Shown one piece after another: positions 7,896 through 15,168 of a stretch of 64,000 bases of DNA. The translations under genes and the position numbers were made by a program. Within the stretch, counting starts at the first letter, position 1. The number at the start of each line of letters is the position of its first letter. The notes beneath the pieces were generated by a model, which was not told the origin of the DNA, did not search any database, and saw only the letters and a program-made list of their open reading frames with translations. The stretch comes from Yersinia massiliensis (lineage in GTDB: Bacteria; Pseudomonadota; Gammaproteobacteria; Enterobacterales; Enterobacteriaceae): the NCBI RefSeq assembly GCF_003048255.1, contig NZ_CP028487.1, forward strand, positions 2,046,001 to 2,110,000. The letters run 5' to 3'.

Positions 7896-7918
7896 GGCTC
7901 ACTTCGGTGGGCCTTTTT
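7896..7918 (+). terminator. rho-independent terminator before the lysis genes
   Basis: GGCTCAC-TTCG-GTGGGCC stem (one G-T pair) followed by TTTTTAT. Late transcription must read through it, presumably under Q control. Confidence 0.7.
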
Positions 7919-7970
7919 ATTCGTACTGCCACGATCGTCTAGAGAGAACGGCAGCGCAAAGGGGATTTAC

Positions 7971-8102
7971 ATGTCCCAGATGAACCCAGCGCGAAATAAA
8001 TCAGGGCCACAATTTAATTCTGCGATAACTGCGGTTGATCGCCCCGTACCAGTAAGCGGGAAAATTTTTGGCTGCGCTAATGCGTGGCCTTTTCTGTTTT
8101 AG
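7971..8102 (+). CDS. small hypothetical ORF upstream of holin (43 aa)
   Basis: ATG at 7971 with GGGG six bases upstream, ending TAG at 8100-8102. The product has a Gly/Pro/Ser-rich first half and ends in a hydrophobic Trp-Pro-Phe-Leu-Phe tail. It vaguely recalls the Ash/Icd-like small proteins of P4-type elements (a VPVSGK-like segment), but I cannot confirm a family. The 110 bases between its stop and the holin start hold an ACACACAC run and no convincing gene. Confidence 0.35.
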   Translation: MSQMNPARNKSGPQFNSAITAVDRPVPVSGKIFGCANAWPFLF

Positions 8103-8214
8103 CCCATCAGTCACCCAACAACTCCACACACACACATTACTCCGCATGAGTGGTTGCGCTGGTGGGCTAAATTCCTTAACTACGCGCCCAACCCGCAGAA
8201 CGGGAGGGGGAGAT

Positions 8215-8547
8215 ATGAAGATGCCAATTAAAGAACCGGAGACATACAGCATAATTGGTACTGTGCTGGTTTTGCTTATGACAACGCTTGGCACAATCGC
8301 TAATTACGCGTGGAGAGTCATTAACGGCGAGAAGTTTCGCTGGTCATTTTTCATCTTGAAATTTTTCATTTCTATATTCGCTGGGGCGTTAGTTCTATTG
8401 GCTGCTAGTTCATTAAATTGGACTGCTGAATTAGCTGGTGGTGTTGCTGGTTTATCTGGTTGGTCTGGCGCATCGGCAATTAGGGCCATTGAAGGGCGCT
8501 TTCTCAAACGTATTGCCGGTACTGACGACACTAAACCTCAGGTATAA
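8215..8547 (+). CDS. phage holin, LydA/holin superfamily III-like
   Basis: The start at ATG 8215 is set by a strong GGGAGGGGGAG ribosome site; a longer open frame from 8068 lacks one. The 110-residue product has a first transmembrane helix at about residues 12-33, a second around 43-60 and a third hydrophobic Gly/Ala-rich stretch at about 67-88, then a charged C-terminus. This three-segment layout matches class I holins of the LydA-like family. It should form inner-membrane holes that release the endolysin encoded three bases downstream. Confidence 0.8.
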   Translation: MKMPIKEPETYSIIGTVLVLLMTTLGTIANYAWRVINGEKFRWSFFILKFFISIFAGALVLLAASSLNWTAELAGGVAGLSGWSGASAIRAIEGRFLKRIAGTDDTKPQV

Positions 8548-8550
8548 ACC

Positions 8551-9177
8551 ATGGCCCCTTATCAATTCAGAATGGCGGCTAACATCAGCGTCGAGCTTGC
8601 TACGCGTTGGATTCAGCCGATTACCCAAGCAATGAAAGAGTTTGGCATTGCCACTTCCGTACAACAGGCCATGTTTATTGCTCAAGTAGGCCATGAGTCT
8701 GCCAGCTTCACGTTGCTAGTGGAGTCGTTCAATTACAGCATTAACGGCCTACTGGTGACGTTTGGCAAAAGATTGTCTGCGGATCAGGCTTCGGCATTAG
8801 GTCGCCAGACAGGTGAAAAGTCGGTACCCGTGAATCGGCAACGAGCTATTGCCAATCTAGTCTATTCAGGCCGCATGGGTAATAAAGCTGTCGATGATGG
8901 CTGGAAATACCGTGGTCGTGGTTTGATTCAGATTACCGGCTTAGATAACTATCGGGCATGTGGTACCGCGCTGAAACTGGATTTAATCAGCAACCCCGAT
9001 CAGTTGCAAAGCGATGTTAACGCTGCTCGTTCTGCTGCATGGTTCTGGCAATCCCGCAATTGCGGTCAATATGCTGATGATATTCAGCGTGTCACTCAGC
9101 TTATTAATGGCGGTAATAACGGGATTAATGACCGTAAGGCGCGATTTGAATTAGCTAAGCGAGAGCTGCAGCTATGA
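8551..9177 (+). CDS. endolysin, glycoside hydrolase family 19
   Basis: A 208-residue lysozyme/chitinase-like protein. The GH19 signature is visible: FIAQVGHES (about residues 42-50, Glu49 as likely catalytic acid), the central YRGRGLIQITG (about 118-128), and a closing AAWFW...INGG region at about 165-190. It has no signal peptide, so it depends on the holin just upstream for access to peptidoglycan. It overlaps the Rz gene by ATGA at 9174-9177. Function by family: cleavage of the glycan backbone at the end of infection. Confidence 0.9.
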   Translation: MAPYQFRMAANISVELATRWIQPITQAMKEFGIATSVQQAMFIAQVGHESASFTLLVESFNYSINGLLVTFGKRLSADQASALGRQTGEKSVPVNRQRAIANLVYSGRMGNKAVDDGWKYRGRGLIQITGLDNYRACGTALKLDLISNPDQLQSDVNAARSAAWFWQSRNCGQYADDIQRVTQLINGGNNGINDRKARFELAKRELQL

Positions 9178-9506
9178 CTACTTGGCGCGCTGCACTGGTG
9201 GCGTTAATTGCTACGGCTTTTCTTTTTCTACTTCTGAATCGTAACCATCTAGCAAACAAGGTGGATAAGACGGAAGCGGAGTTGGTGACCGAACAGGCTA
9301 CTAACGTTGCTTTGGGTAACATCATCGATGCATACCAATCGAATGACGCCGCTAACCGAGTAGCCACAACCCGCCAGCTAGAGAACGAAAGGAAACTACG
9401 CAATGAAAGTGACGAACGGCTCAGGCGCTTCAAGGCTTCGGGGGTTGGGGATTCGTGTATTGATAGCAGGATGCCTGATAGCAATATTAGCATCCTGCAA
9501 GAGTAG
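9174..9506 (+). CDS. i-spanin (Rz-like)
   Basis: This 110-residue protein has a single N-terminal transmembrane helix (about residues 5-22) and a long charged, coiled-coil-like periplasmic part (about 25-95), the standard form of inner-membrane spanins. It overlaps the endolysin gene, and the o-spanin gene is embedded near its 3' end in another frame. Spanin complexes fuse inner and outer membranes in the last step of lysis. Assignment rests on position and architecture rather than sequence motif. Confidence 0.8.
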   Translation: MTTWRAALVALIATAFLFLLLNRNHLANKVDKTEAELVTEQATNVALGNIIDAYQSNDAANRVATTRQLENERKLRNESDERLRRFKASGVGDSCIDSRMPDSNISILQE

Positions 9507-9711
9507 CCCACCAGCACCTAGAGCAGTCGAATTAATCCAGTTATGGCCTCCTGAATCAGCATTAACTCAATGCGAGGTACCGGAGTTCGTCGGTACCACT
9601 TGGGGCGATAGTGGGTTATATGCATTGGCCCTCAAGCGTGAACTGCGGATCTGTAAGGGGCGACTCGATGAGGTTATTAGCTGGCGGCAGAATGCTGGGA
9701 GAAAAGCATAA
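9403..9711 (+). CDS. o-spanin lipoprotein (Rz1-like), overlapping Rz
   Basis: ATG 9403 lies inside the Rz gene in a different frame and has AAAGGAAA upstream. The 102-residue product has a basic N-terminus, a hydrophobic signal segment (about 17-31) and a lipobox ILASC with Cys32, followed by a Ser/Pro-rich SPPAP stretch, the hallmarks of Rz1-type outer-membrane spanins. The out-of-frame start inside Rz with extension about 200 bases past its end is a known spanin gene arrangement. Confidence 0.85.
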   Translation: MKVTNGSGASRLRGLGIRVLIAGCLIAILASCKSSPPAPRAVELIQLWPPESALTQCEVPEFVGTTWGDSGLYALALKRELRICKGRLDEVISWRQNAGRKA

Positions 9712-9717
9712 TTGCAA

Positions 9718-9748
9718 ATTGAGAGCCACTTTCACAATAGCTCTCAAT
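9718..9748. promoter_or_regulatory. inverted repeat operator-like site upstream of gene 9792
   Basis: ATTGAGAGC (9718-9726) and GCTCTCAAT (9740-9748) are perfect 9-bp inverted repeats with a 13-base spacer that contains the -35 element. This could be a protein operator or a hairpin ending the lysis transcript, although there is no T-run. Confidence 0.5.
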
Positions 9749-9759
9749 TACTGTATACT
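9731..9759 (+). promoter_or_regulatory. sigma-70 promoter of gene 9792
   Basis: TTCACA (9731-9736), a 17-base spacer, TATACT (9754-9759). It is well placed 30 bases before the start of the small gene and overlaps both the inverted repeat and the LexA-like box. Confidence 0.6.
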
Positions 9760-9766
9760 TTAACAG
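9751..9766. promoter_or_regulatory. LexA box candidate (CTG-N10-CAG)
   Basis: CTGTATACTTTAACAG fits CTG-N10-CAG with an AT-rich TATA-type core and overlaps the -10 of the promoter at 9731-9759. That is where LexA binds in many SOS genes. Confidence 0.6.
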
Positions 9767-9791
9767 GTATTCTCAACCAAAAGGCAAAGTG

Positions 9792-10016
9792 ATGACTGGT
9801 TTCAGCGATGAAGTTTATAGCGTGATGAGTAATGCAGAATCATATGGCGGTCTGGGCGGGTCTGCTTTGGTAAACAAAGTAATAGAAATAGGCAAAAAAT
9901 ATTATTCCACGGGGAGTGATTCTCAACGTGAGGCAATAGTTAACAAGATCGAAGCTCTAAAGAAAGAGCCGGGAGTTCCTTTCCCTTTAAACTACCGTGA
10001 TCTGCTGGAAAATTAA
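9792..10016 (+). CDS. hypothetical small phage protein, probably SOS-controlled moron (74 aa)
   Basis: ATG 9792 has AAGG seven bases upstream; a GTG one codon earlier is the alternative start. The protein is soluble, mostly helical, with a Gly-rich turn (SYGGLGGSAL, about residues 18-27) and a Lys/Glu-rich centre. I do not recognise a family; it is not DinI. It carries its own promoter with an apparent LexA box (9751-9766) and an inverted repeat, and is followed by a terminator-like hairpin. It is therefore an autonomous unit set between lysis and packaging genes. Expression after DNA damage is inferred. Confidence 0.65.
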   Translation: MTGFSDEVYSVMSNAESYGGLGGSALVNKVIEIGKKYYSTGSDSQREAIVNKIEALKKEPGVPFPLNYRDLLEN

Positions 10017-10063
10017 ATTTCCGAAGAAAATCAAGCCGCCTCAGTGCGGTGTTTACATATTTA

Positions 10064-10097
10064 AGCCACTAGCCCAATAAGCCGGTGGCTTTTCTAT
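10064..10097 (+). terminator. terminator after gene 9792
   Basis: AGCCAC (10064-10069) pairs with GTGGCT (10085-10090), followed by TTTTCTATTT. It closes the small independent unit. Confidence 0.55.
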
Positions 10098-10109
10098 TTG
10101 AGGTGACAA

Positions 10110-10340
10110 ATGAGAATTACCATTCTTGATGGTGACCCCGGACGAATGATTAATCTCCGCTCTGAGCGTTACCGAGTCTTTCTGAATGATGTGGAAGTCC
10201 GTCGCTGTCTAACTGCCGATGACGAGAAGGGAGAGGTTGTCGCCGTTGTTGAAGATGAGCATGGTCACATAGTGACAGAACACGGAGAGGTAAAGCACGT
10301 TACACAGTATGGCCGCGTCAGAATTGAAAGTATGTTGTAG
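10110..10340 (+). CDS. hypothetical phage protein (76 aa)
   Basis: ATG 10110 has GAGGTGAC upstream. The product is charged, beta-rich in appearance, and has no motif I can name. It ends two bases before the HNH gene, so the two are likely co-transcribed. Small conserved proteins before the HNH/terminase block are common in HK97-like phages, but no role is visible. Confidence 0.65.
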   Translation: MRITILDGDPGRMINLRSERYRVFLNDVEVRRCLTADDEKGEVVAVVEDEHGHIVTEHGEVKHVTQYGRVRIESML

Positions 10341-10342
10341 TC

Positions 10343-10693
10343 ATGCCAACCCTTATACCCAGAGCCTGCCGTAAGCACGGTTGCCGCCATACCACCACCG
10401 ACCGATCAGGTTATTGCACCGAACACCAGAACACGGGCTGGGAGGTTCACCAACAGGGTAAGAGCAGGCACCAGCGCGGCTACGGTAATGACTGGACTAT
10501 CCGCCGTGCTCGCATCCTCCAGCGCGATAACCACATTTGCCAGAACTGTCTACGGAACAGTAGAGCGGTACCGGCTACAACCGTCGATCACATCGTACCT
10601 AAAGCACATGGGGGTACCGATGACTACAGCAACCTCGAAAGCCTGTGTTGGCCGTGCCACAGAACGAAAACGGGGCGAGAACGGCTCAAGTGA
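10343..10693 (+). CDS. HNH endonuclease, HK97 gp74-like
   Basis: This 116-residue protein has an HNH motif: paired Cys66/Cys69, VDHIVPKAHGG with His83, Asn97, and Cys102/Cys105-His106. An extra Cys/His set near the N-terminus (9, 14, 25, 28) may bind a second metal. In HK97-type phages such a gene lies directly beside the terminase genes and its nickase activity assists DNA packaging. The position here, 150 bases before the small terminase subunit, is the same. Confidence 0.88.
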   Translation: MPTLIPRACRKHGCRHTTTDRSGYCTEHQNTGWEVHQQGKSRHQRGYGNDWTIRRARILQRDNHICQNCLRNSRAVPATTVDHIVPKAHGGTDDYSNLESLCWPCHRTKTGRERLK

Positions 10694-10842
10694 GAATTAA
10701 TATCATCAATGGGAGGGGGGGGGGATCAAATCTCTGCAACCCTAAGTCCTAAGTACCGCCGCATTACCTTTTCTCACACACCCGCAGGTTAGAAACTTTT
10801 TTTTGGGGTACCCCAAGCGATGATTAATAGGAGTTTTCGATT
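10694..10842. other. HNH-terminase intergenic region (possible cos site)
   Basis: The gap holds a run of nine or more G (about 10715-10725), a T8 run and a GGGGTACCCC palindrome (about 10805-10815). In HK97-like phages the cos site lies next to the terminase genes, so this is the best place in the window for it. No cohesive-end sequence can be identified by eye. Confidence 0.3.
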
Positions 10843-11340
10843 ATGTCAGGGCCACCGAAAACCCCTACCCATCTACGTTTGGTCAGGGGTAACCCATCAA
10901 AACGGGCCATAAATAAAAACGAGCCAAAACCGCCATCAGGGGTACCCCCAACGCCCAAGCATTTTGATAAGCAGGGGAAGTATTGGTTTAAGCGGATGGC
11001 CGATGAACTTGACGCCCTCGGTGTTATGTCTCAGCTCGATGGCCGAGCCTTGGAATTGTTGGTTGAAGCCTACACCGAGTACCGGCACCACTGCGACACG
11101 CTGGAACGAGAGGGATACACCTACGCCGTTTACAGCGAGGATGATGGTGACGAGCGGAAAGAGCGTGAAATCCGCATGATCAAGCCACATCCGGCGGCCA
11201 TGATGAAGGCTGATGCTTGGAAGCGTATCCGCGCAATGTTGGCTGAGTTTGGTATGACACCGGCCAGCCGTTCAAAAGTTAATGCCACGGCACCCGATGC
11301 GGCTGATCCGTTGGCTGATTTCCTGAAAGCGAGAGATTAA
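10843..11340 (+). CDS. terminase small subunit, P27 family
   Basis: This 165-residue protein starts with GPPKTPTHLRLVRGNPSKRA, the highly typical opening of P27-type (HK97 gp1-like) small terminases. An Arg/Pro-rich N-terminus precedes a helical core (about 45-130) and a C-terminal tail. It binds packaging sites on phage DNA and loads the large subunit encoded directly downstream, whose ATG overlaps its TAA stop. Confidence 0.9.
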   Translation: MSGPPKTPTHLRLVRGNPSKRAINKNEPKPPSGVPPTPKHFDKQGKYWFKRMADELDALGVMSQLDGRALELLVEAYTEYRHHCDTLEREGYTYAVYSEDDGDERKEREIRMIKPHPAAMMKADAWKRIRAMLAEFGMTPASRSKVNATAPDAADPLADFLKARD

Positions 11341-13088
11341 TGGCTAAGGTTGCCGATGGTATTCGCTACGCCGAGCGCGTCGTGGCGGGGGAGATTGTTG
11401 CCTGCCAACTGGTCAGGCTGTCGTGTCAGCGCTTTCTTAACGATCTCAAAGTCGGGCCGGAGCGTGGGATCACATTCAGCGAAGCTCGGGCGCAACACAT
11501 CCTCAATTTCTATAAGTTTGTGCCGCATGTAAAAGGGGCGCTGGCGGGTCAGCCCATCGAGTTGATGGACTGGCACATTTTCATCCTGATCAATATTTTC
11601 GGCTTCATCATTCCGCTGATTGATGAGAATACCGGTGAAGTGGTGCTGCGCAATGATGGCAGCGGACGTCCGGTGATGGTTCGCCGGTTCCGCACCGCCT
11701 ACAACGAGGTGGCGCGTAAAAATGCCAAGTCAACGCTGTCTTCCGGCGTTGGTCTGTACATGACGGGCGCAGATGGTGAGGGTGGGGCCGAGGTTTACTC
11801 TGCTGCCACCACCCGTGAGCAGGCCCGTATTGTGTTCGAAGATGCCAAAAGCATGATCAAGCAGGCCCGCGCAACGCTGGGCAGGCTGTTCGAGTTCAAC
11901 AAGCTGGCGATTTTTCAGGAGCAATCTTCATCACGTTTTGGCCCATTATCCAGCGATGCCAATAACCTTGACGGTTTAAACATCCATTGCGCCATTGTTG
12001 ACGAACTCCACGCCCACAAAACCCGCGATGTGTGGGATGTTCTGGAAACGGCAACCGGCGCTCGCCTTCAGTCGCTGCTGTTTGGTATCACCACTGCAGG
12101 GTTTAACAAAGAAGGGATCTGCTACGAACTGCGCGACTATGCCATCAAGGTGTTGCAGGGGGCAGCGACCGGACAATTTGAGGATGATACCTTTTTCGGC
12201 ATTATCTTTACTCTCGACAAAGAGGACGACCCCTTTGATGAGAAGGTCTGGCAGAAAGCCAATCCGGGGCTGGGTATTTGCAAGCGTTGGGACGATTTGC
12301 GCCGACTAGCCAAGAAGGCCCGAGAGCAGGTTTCCGCCCGTCATAACTTTTTCACTAAGCACATGAACCTGTGGGTGACCGCCGAGGCCGCTTGGATGGA
12401 CATGCTTAAATGGGGCGAGTGTGACTTCATTGCACCACAGCATGAGTTGAAAACTTACCCGTTATGGGTAGGTGTTGACCTGTCGAACAAGATCGATATC
12501 TGCGCCGCTGTGAAGATTTGGCAGTCCAATAACGGGCATGCACACGCCGATTTCAAGTTTTGGCTGCCGGAAGGGCGACTGGAACGTTGTTCACGTCAAA
12601 TGGCTGAGCTGTACCGCAAATGGGCCGAGCTTGGCAAGCTGACACTGACCGATGGTGATGTTATCGATCACGCGCAGATCAAAGAGGAATTACAACAGTG
12701 GGTGGCAGGCGAAAGCCTACGTGAAATCGGTTTTGACCCTTGGAGCGCCACTCAGTTTAGCCTGGCGTTGGCCGAAGAGGGGTTGCCGCTGGTGGAAGTA
12801 CCGCAGACGGTGCGCAATTTCTCCGAGGCGATGAAGGAGATCGAAGCGTTGGTATACAGTGGGCGACTCCATCACAGCAACCATCCGGTAATGAACTGGA
12901 TGATGAGCAACGTCACCGTTAAACCGGATAAGAACGATAACATTTTCCCCAACAAATCGACCCCAGAGGCCAAGATCGACGGCCCCGCCGCTTTGTTTAC
13001 GGCCATGAGTCGGGTGCTGGTTAACGGCGGGAGTGATGTTGAAAGCTTATCTGAACACATTCAAACCCACGGCTTACGCACCCTTTGA
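11340..13088 (+). CDS. terminase large subunit (ATPase and nuclease)
   Basis: This 582-residue protein matches the HK97-type Terminase_1 family. An atypical Walker A occurs at about residues 124-132 (VARKNAKST) and a Walker B with catalytic Asp221-Glu222 (IVDELH). The C-terminal RNase H-fold nuclease probably starts near WVGVDLS with Asp380. It powers DNA translocation into the prohead and cuts the concatemer. Start by TAATG overlap with the small subunit. Length and order (small, large, portal, protease, capsid) are standard. Confidence 0.93.
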   Translation: MAKVADGIRYAERVVAGEIVACQLVRLSCQRFLNDLKVGPERGITFSEARAQHILNFYKFVPHVKGALAGQPIELMDWHIFILINIFGFIIPLIDENTGEVVLRNDGSGRPVMVRRFRTAYNEVARKNAKSTLSSGVGLYMTGADGEGGAEVYSAATTREQARIVFEDAKSMIKQARATLGRLFEFNKLAIFQEQSSSRFGPLSSDANNLDGLNIHCAIVDELHAHKTRDVWDVLETATGARLQSLLFGITTAGFNKEGICYELRDYAIKVLQGAATGQFEDDTFFGIIFTLDKEDDPFDEKVWQKANPGLGICKRWDDLRRLAKKAREQVSARHNFFTKHMNLWVTAEAAWMDMLKWGECDFIAPQHELKTYPLWVGVDLSNKIDICAAVKIWQSNNGHAHADFKFWLPEGRLERCSRQMAELYRKWAELGKLTLTDGDVIDHAQIKEELQQWVAGESLREIGFDPWSATQFSLALAEEGLPLVEVPQTVRNFSEAMKEIEALVYSGRLHHSNHPVMNWMMSNVTVKPDKNDNIFPNKSTPEAKIDGPAALFTAMSRVLVNGGSDVESLSEHIQTHGLRTL

Positions 13089-13101
13089 TAAAGGTCATCC
13101 T

Positions 13102-13290
13102 ATGAGAATCTTGTATTTAATCACCACGTTGTCTGTTCTGGTGGGGATAGCCGGTGTGCTGTTATTCACCTATGGTGTATGGCTTATTTATCCGCCTGGC
13201 GGGTTCATTGCCGCTGGCTTGCTCTGTCTTCTCTGGTCGTGGCTGGTGTCAAAAATGTTTAATCCAGTGAAGCCGGATAAGGGGGACTGA
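13102..13290 (+). CDS. small membrane protein between terminase and portal
   Basis: ATG 13102 follows AAAGG; a longer in-frame start at 13033 overlaps the terminase and is less likely. The 62-residue product has two hydrophobic helices (about 4-25 and 31-49) and a charged tail. Short two-helix proteins in this position occur in several HK97-like phages; their role is unknown. It overlaps the portal start by one base. Confidence 0.6.
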   Translation: MRILYLITTLSVLVGIAGVLLFTYGVWLIYPPGGFIAAGLLCLLWSWLVSKMFNPVKPDKGD

Positions 13291-14513
13291 TGTTCTTTCC
13301 TGGCATGTTTCGGAAATCGGCAGACAAGTCGTTAACGCCGAAAGAACTGGCTGAAATCATCGGCCTTTCTTACGACACTTATGCTGGCAGGCGGATCAGC
13401 CCTCAATTGTCCATGCAATTAACCTCCGTTTTCAGTTGCGTTCGTGTACTGGCCGAATCAGTAGGCATGCTCCCTTGTGGGTTATATGAGCAACTGGAAC
13501 GCGGCAATAAACGCGCAGTTAAAGAGCGGCTGAATAAACTGCTGTCAGTCAAACCTAACGGCTATATGACCCCTCAGGAGTTTTGGGAGCTGTTGATTGC
13601 TTGCCTTTGTTTGCGGGGGAATTTTTACGCTTACAAGGTCATGGCCTTAGGTGAAGTGGTGGAGCTACTTCCTCTCGATCCTGGCAGCGTTGCTCCAAAG
13701 CTTAATAGCAATTGGGAGCCAGAATACCAGGTGACCTTCCCTGATGGCTCTCAAGACATATTGAGTCAGGCGGAAATTTGGCACGTACGTATTTTTACGC
13801 TGGATGGATTGAATGGTCTGAGCCCTATTGCATATGCTCGGCAGGCGATTGGGCTGGGGATGGCTACTGAAGAACATGGCGCCCGCCTGTTTGGGAACGG
13901 GGCCGTTACCAGCGGCGTCTTGCAGACCGAACAGGTATTGACGGACGATGCGTTTAACCGGCTAAAAAATGATTTTGAAACCAATCATCAAGGATTATCA
14001 AACGCCCATAAGCCTATGATCCTTGAAATGGGGCTGAAGTGGCAGCAAATCAGCCTCAGCTCTGAAGATGCTCAGTTTCTGGAAACCCGCAAGTTTCAGC
14101 TTGAAGAGATATGCCGAATTTTCCGCGTTCCTCTCCATATGGTGCAGAACACCGACAGGGCCACCTTTAATAATATTGAAAACTTGGGGATCGGGTTTAT
14201 CAATTATTCGTTGGTGCCCTATCTCACTCGCATTGAGCAGCGAATTAACATCGGATTGGTTAAACCTTCCGCCCAGGGGCGTTTTTACGCCAAGTTTAAC
14301 GCAGGTGCGTTGCTACGCGGCGACATGAAATCACGGTTTGAAGCTTATGCCACCGGTATTAACTGGGGGATCTACTCGCCAAACGAATGCCGTGAGTTGG
14401 AGGAGCTTAACCCGCGTGATGCCGGTGATATCTATCTCACTCCAATGAACATGACCACCAAACCGCAAGAAAGTAAAACCAAACCTACTGAGGATGAAAA
14501 GCATGCTGACTAA
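13290..14513 (+). CDS. phage portal protein, HK97 family
   Basis: This 407-residue protein has the HK97 portal pattern: VFSCVRVLAESVGMLPCGLYE near residues 48-68 (seen in part), the LNGLSPI segment, and the NIENLGIGFINYSLVPYL region (about 290-315) near the C-terminus. It forms the dodecameric ring at one capsid vertex through which DNA is pumped. It overlaps the protease gene by 11 bases. Confidence 0.92.
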   Translation: MFFPGMFRKSADKSLTPKELAEIIGLSYDTYAGRRISPQLSMQLTSVFSCVRVLAESVGMLPCGLYEQLERGNKRAVKERLNKLLSVKPNGYMTPQEFWELLIACLCLRGNFYAYKVMALGEVVELLPLDPGSVAPKLNSNWEPEYQVTFPDGSQDILSQAEIWHVRIFTLDGLNGLSPIAYARQAIGLGMATEEHGARLFGNGAVTSGVLQTEQVLTDDAFNRLKNDFETNHQGLSNAHKPMILEMGLKWQQISLSSEDAQFLETRKFQLEEICRIFRVPLHMVQNTDRATFNNIENLGIGFINYSLVPYLTRIEQRINIGLVKPSAQGRFYAKFNAGALLRGDMKSRFEAYATGINWGIYSPNECRELEELNPRDAGDIYLTPMNMTTKPQESKTKPTEDEKHAD

Positions 14514-15153
14514 GCAACGCATGGATTTCCCGCTAAAGCTGAAATCAGTCAGTGACTCGGGAGAGTTTGAAGGCTATGGCTCAGTCTTTGGCGTGAAAGA
14601 CAGCTATGACGACATTGTTGTACCAGGCGCTTTCATTAAATCACTGAATGCATGGCGAGATAAAAACGCCCTGCCTGCCATGTTATGGCAGCACCGTATG
14701 GATGAGCCGATCGGTATTTATACCGAAATGAAAGAGGATGATGTCGGGTTGTTCGTTAAGGGACGATTGTTAATTGACGACGACCCACTCGCTAAACGCG
14801 CTCACGTACATATGAAGGCCGGTTCTTTAACCGGCCTTTCTATTGGGTACATGCTCAAGGATTGGGAATACGACCGTAATAAGGAAGCGTATTTACTGAA
14901 GGAAGTCGATCTGTGGGAAGTTAGCCCAGTGACATTTCCATCTAACGATGAGGCACGGGTGAGTGATGTGAAATCTGCTTTTGCTCGTGGTGAAACCCCA
15001 TCCCCTAAAAGTATTGAAAGAGTCCTGCGCGACGTTGGGCTTTCTCGCACTCAGGCCAAGGCATTTATGGCTGAAGGATATGGCGCCATCTGTCTGCGTG
15101 ATGCAGATGAGATTAATGATGCGCTCAATGTACTGAAATCGATTAAATTTTAA
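14503..15153 (+). CDS. prohead maturation protease, HK97 family (S78)
   Basis: I chose ATG 14503 because GAGG lies nine bases upstream; an earlier in-frame ATG at 14494 lacks a site. The approximately 216-residue protein shows the S78 motifs: the GYGSVFGVKDSYDDIV opening, WQHRMDEPIG with the catalytic His, and a GLSIGYM stretch with the catalytic Ser. It removes the capsid delta domain during prohead expansion. The last 60 residues form a Lys/Arg-rich tail probably lost on autoprocessing. Confidence 0.9.
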   Translation: MLTKQRMDFPLKLKSVSDSGEFEGYGSVFGVKDSYDDIVVPGAFIKSLNAWRDKNALPAMLWQHRMDEPIGIYTEMKEDDVGLFVKGRLLIDDDPLAKRAHVHMKAGSLTGLSIGYMLKDWEYDRNKEAYLLKEVDLWEVSPVTFPSNDEARVSDVKSAFARGETPSPKSIERVLRDVGLSRTQAKAFMAEGYGAICLRDADEINDALNVLKSIKF

Positions 15154-15168
15154 TTTGGAGAGTTACCC

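Noticed and set aside
8068..8214. Longer N-terminal form of the holin
   Set aside because: The extension is Arg/Thr/His-rich and not holin-like, and the strong ribosome site is at the internal ATG 8215.
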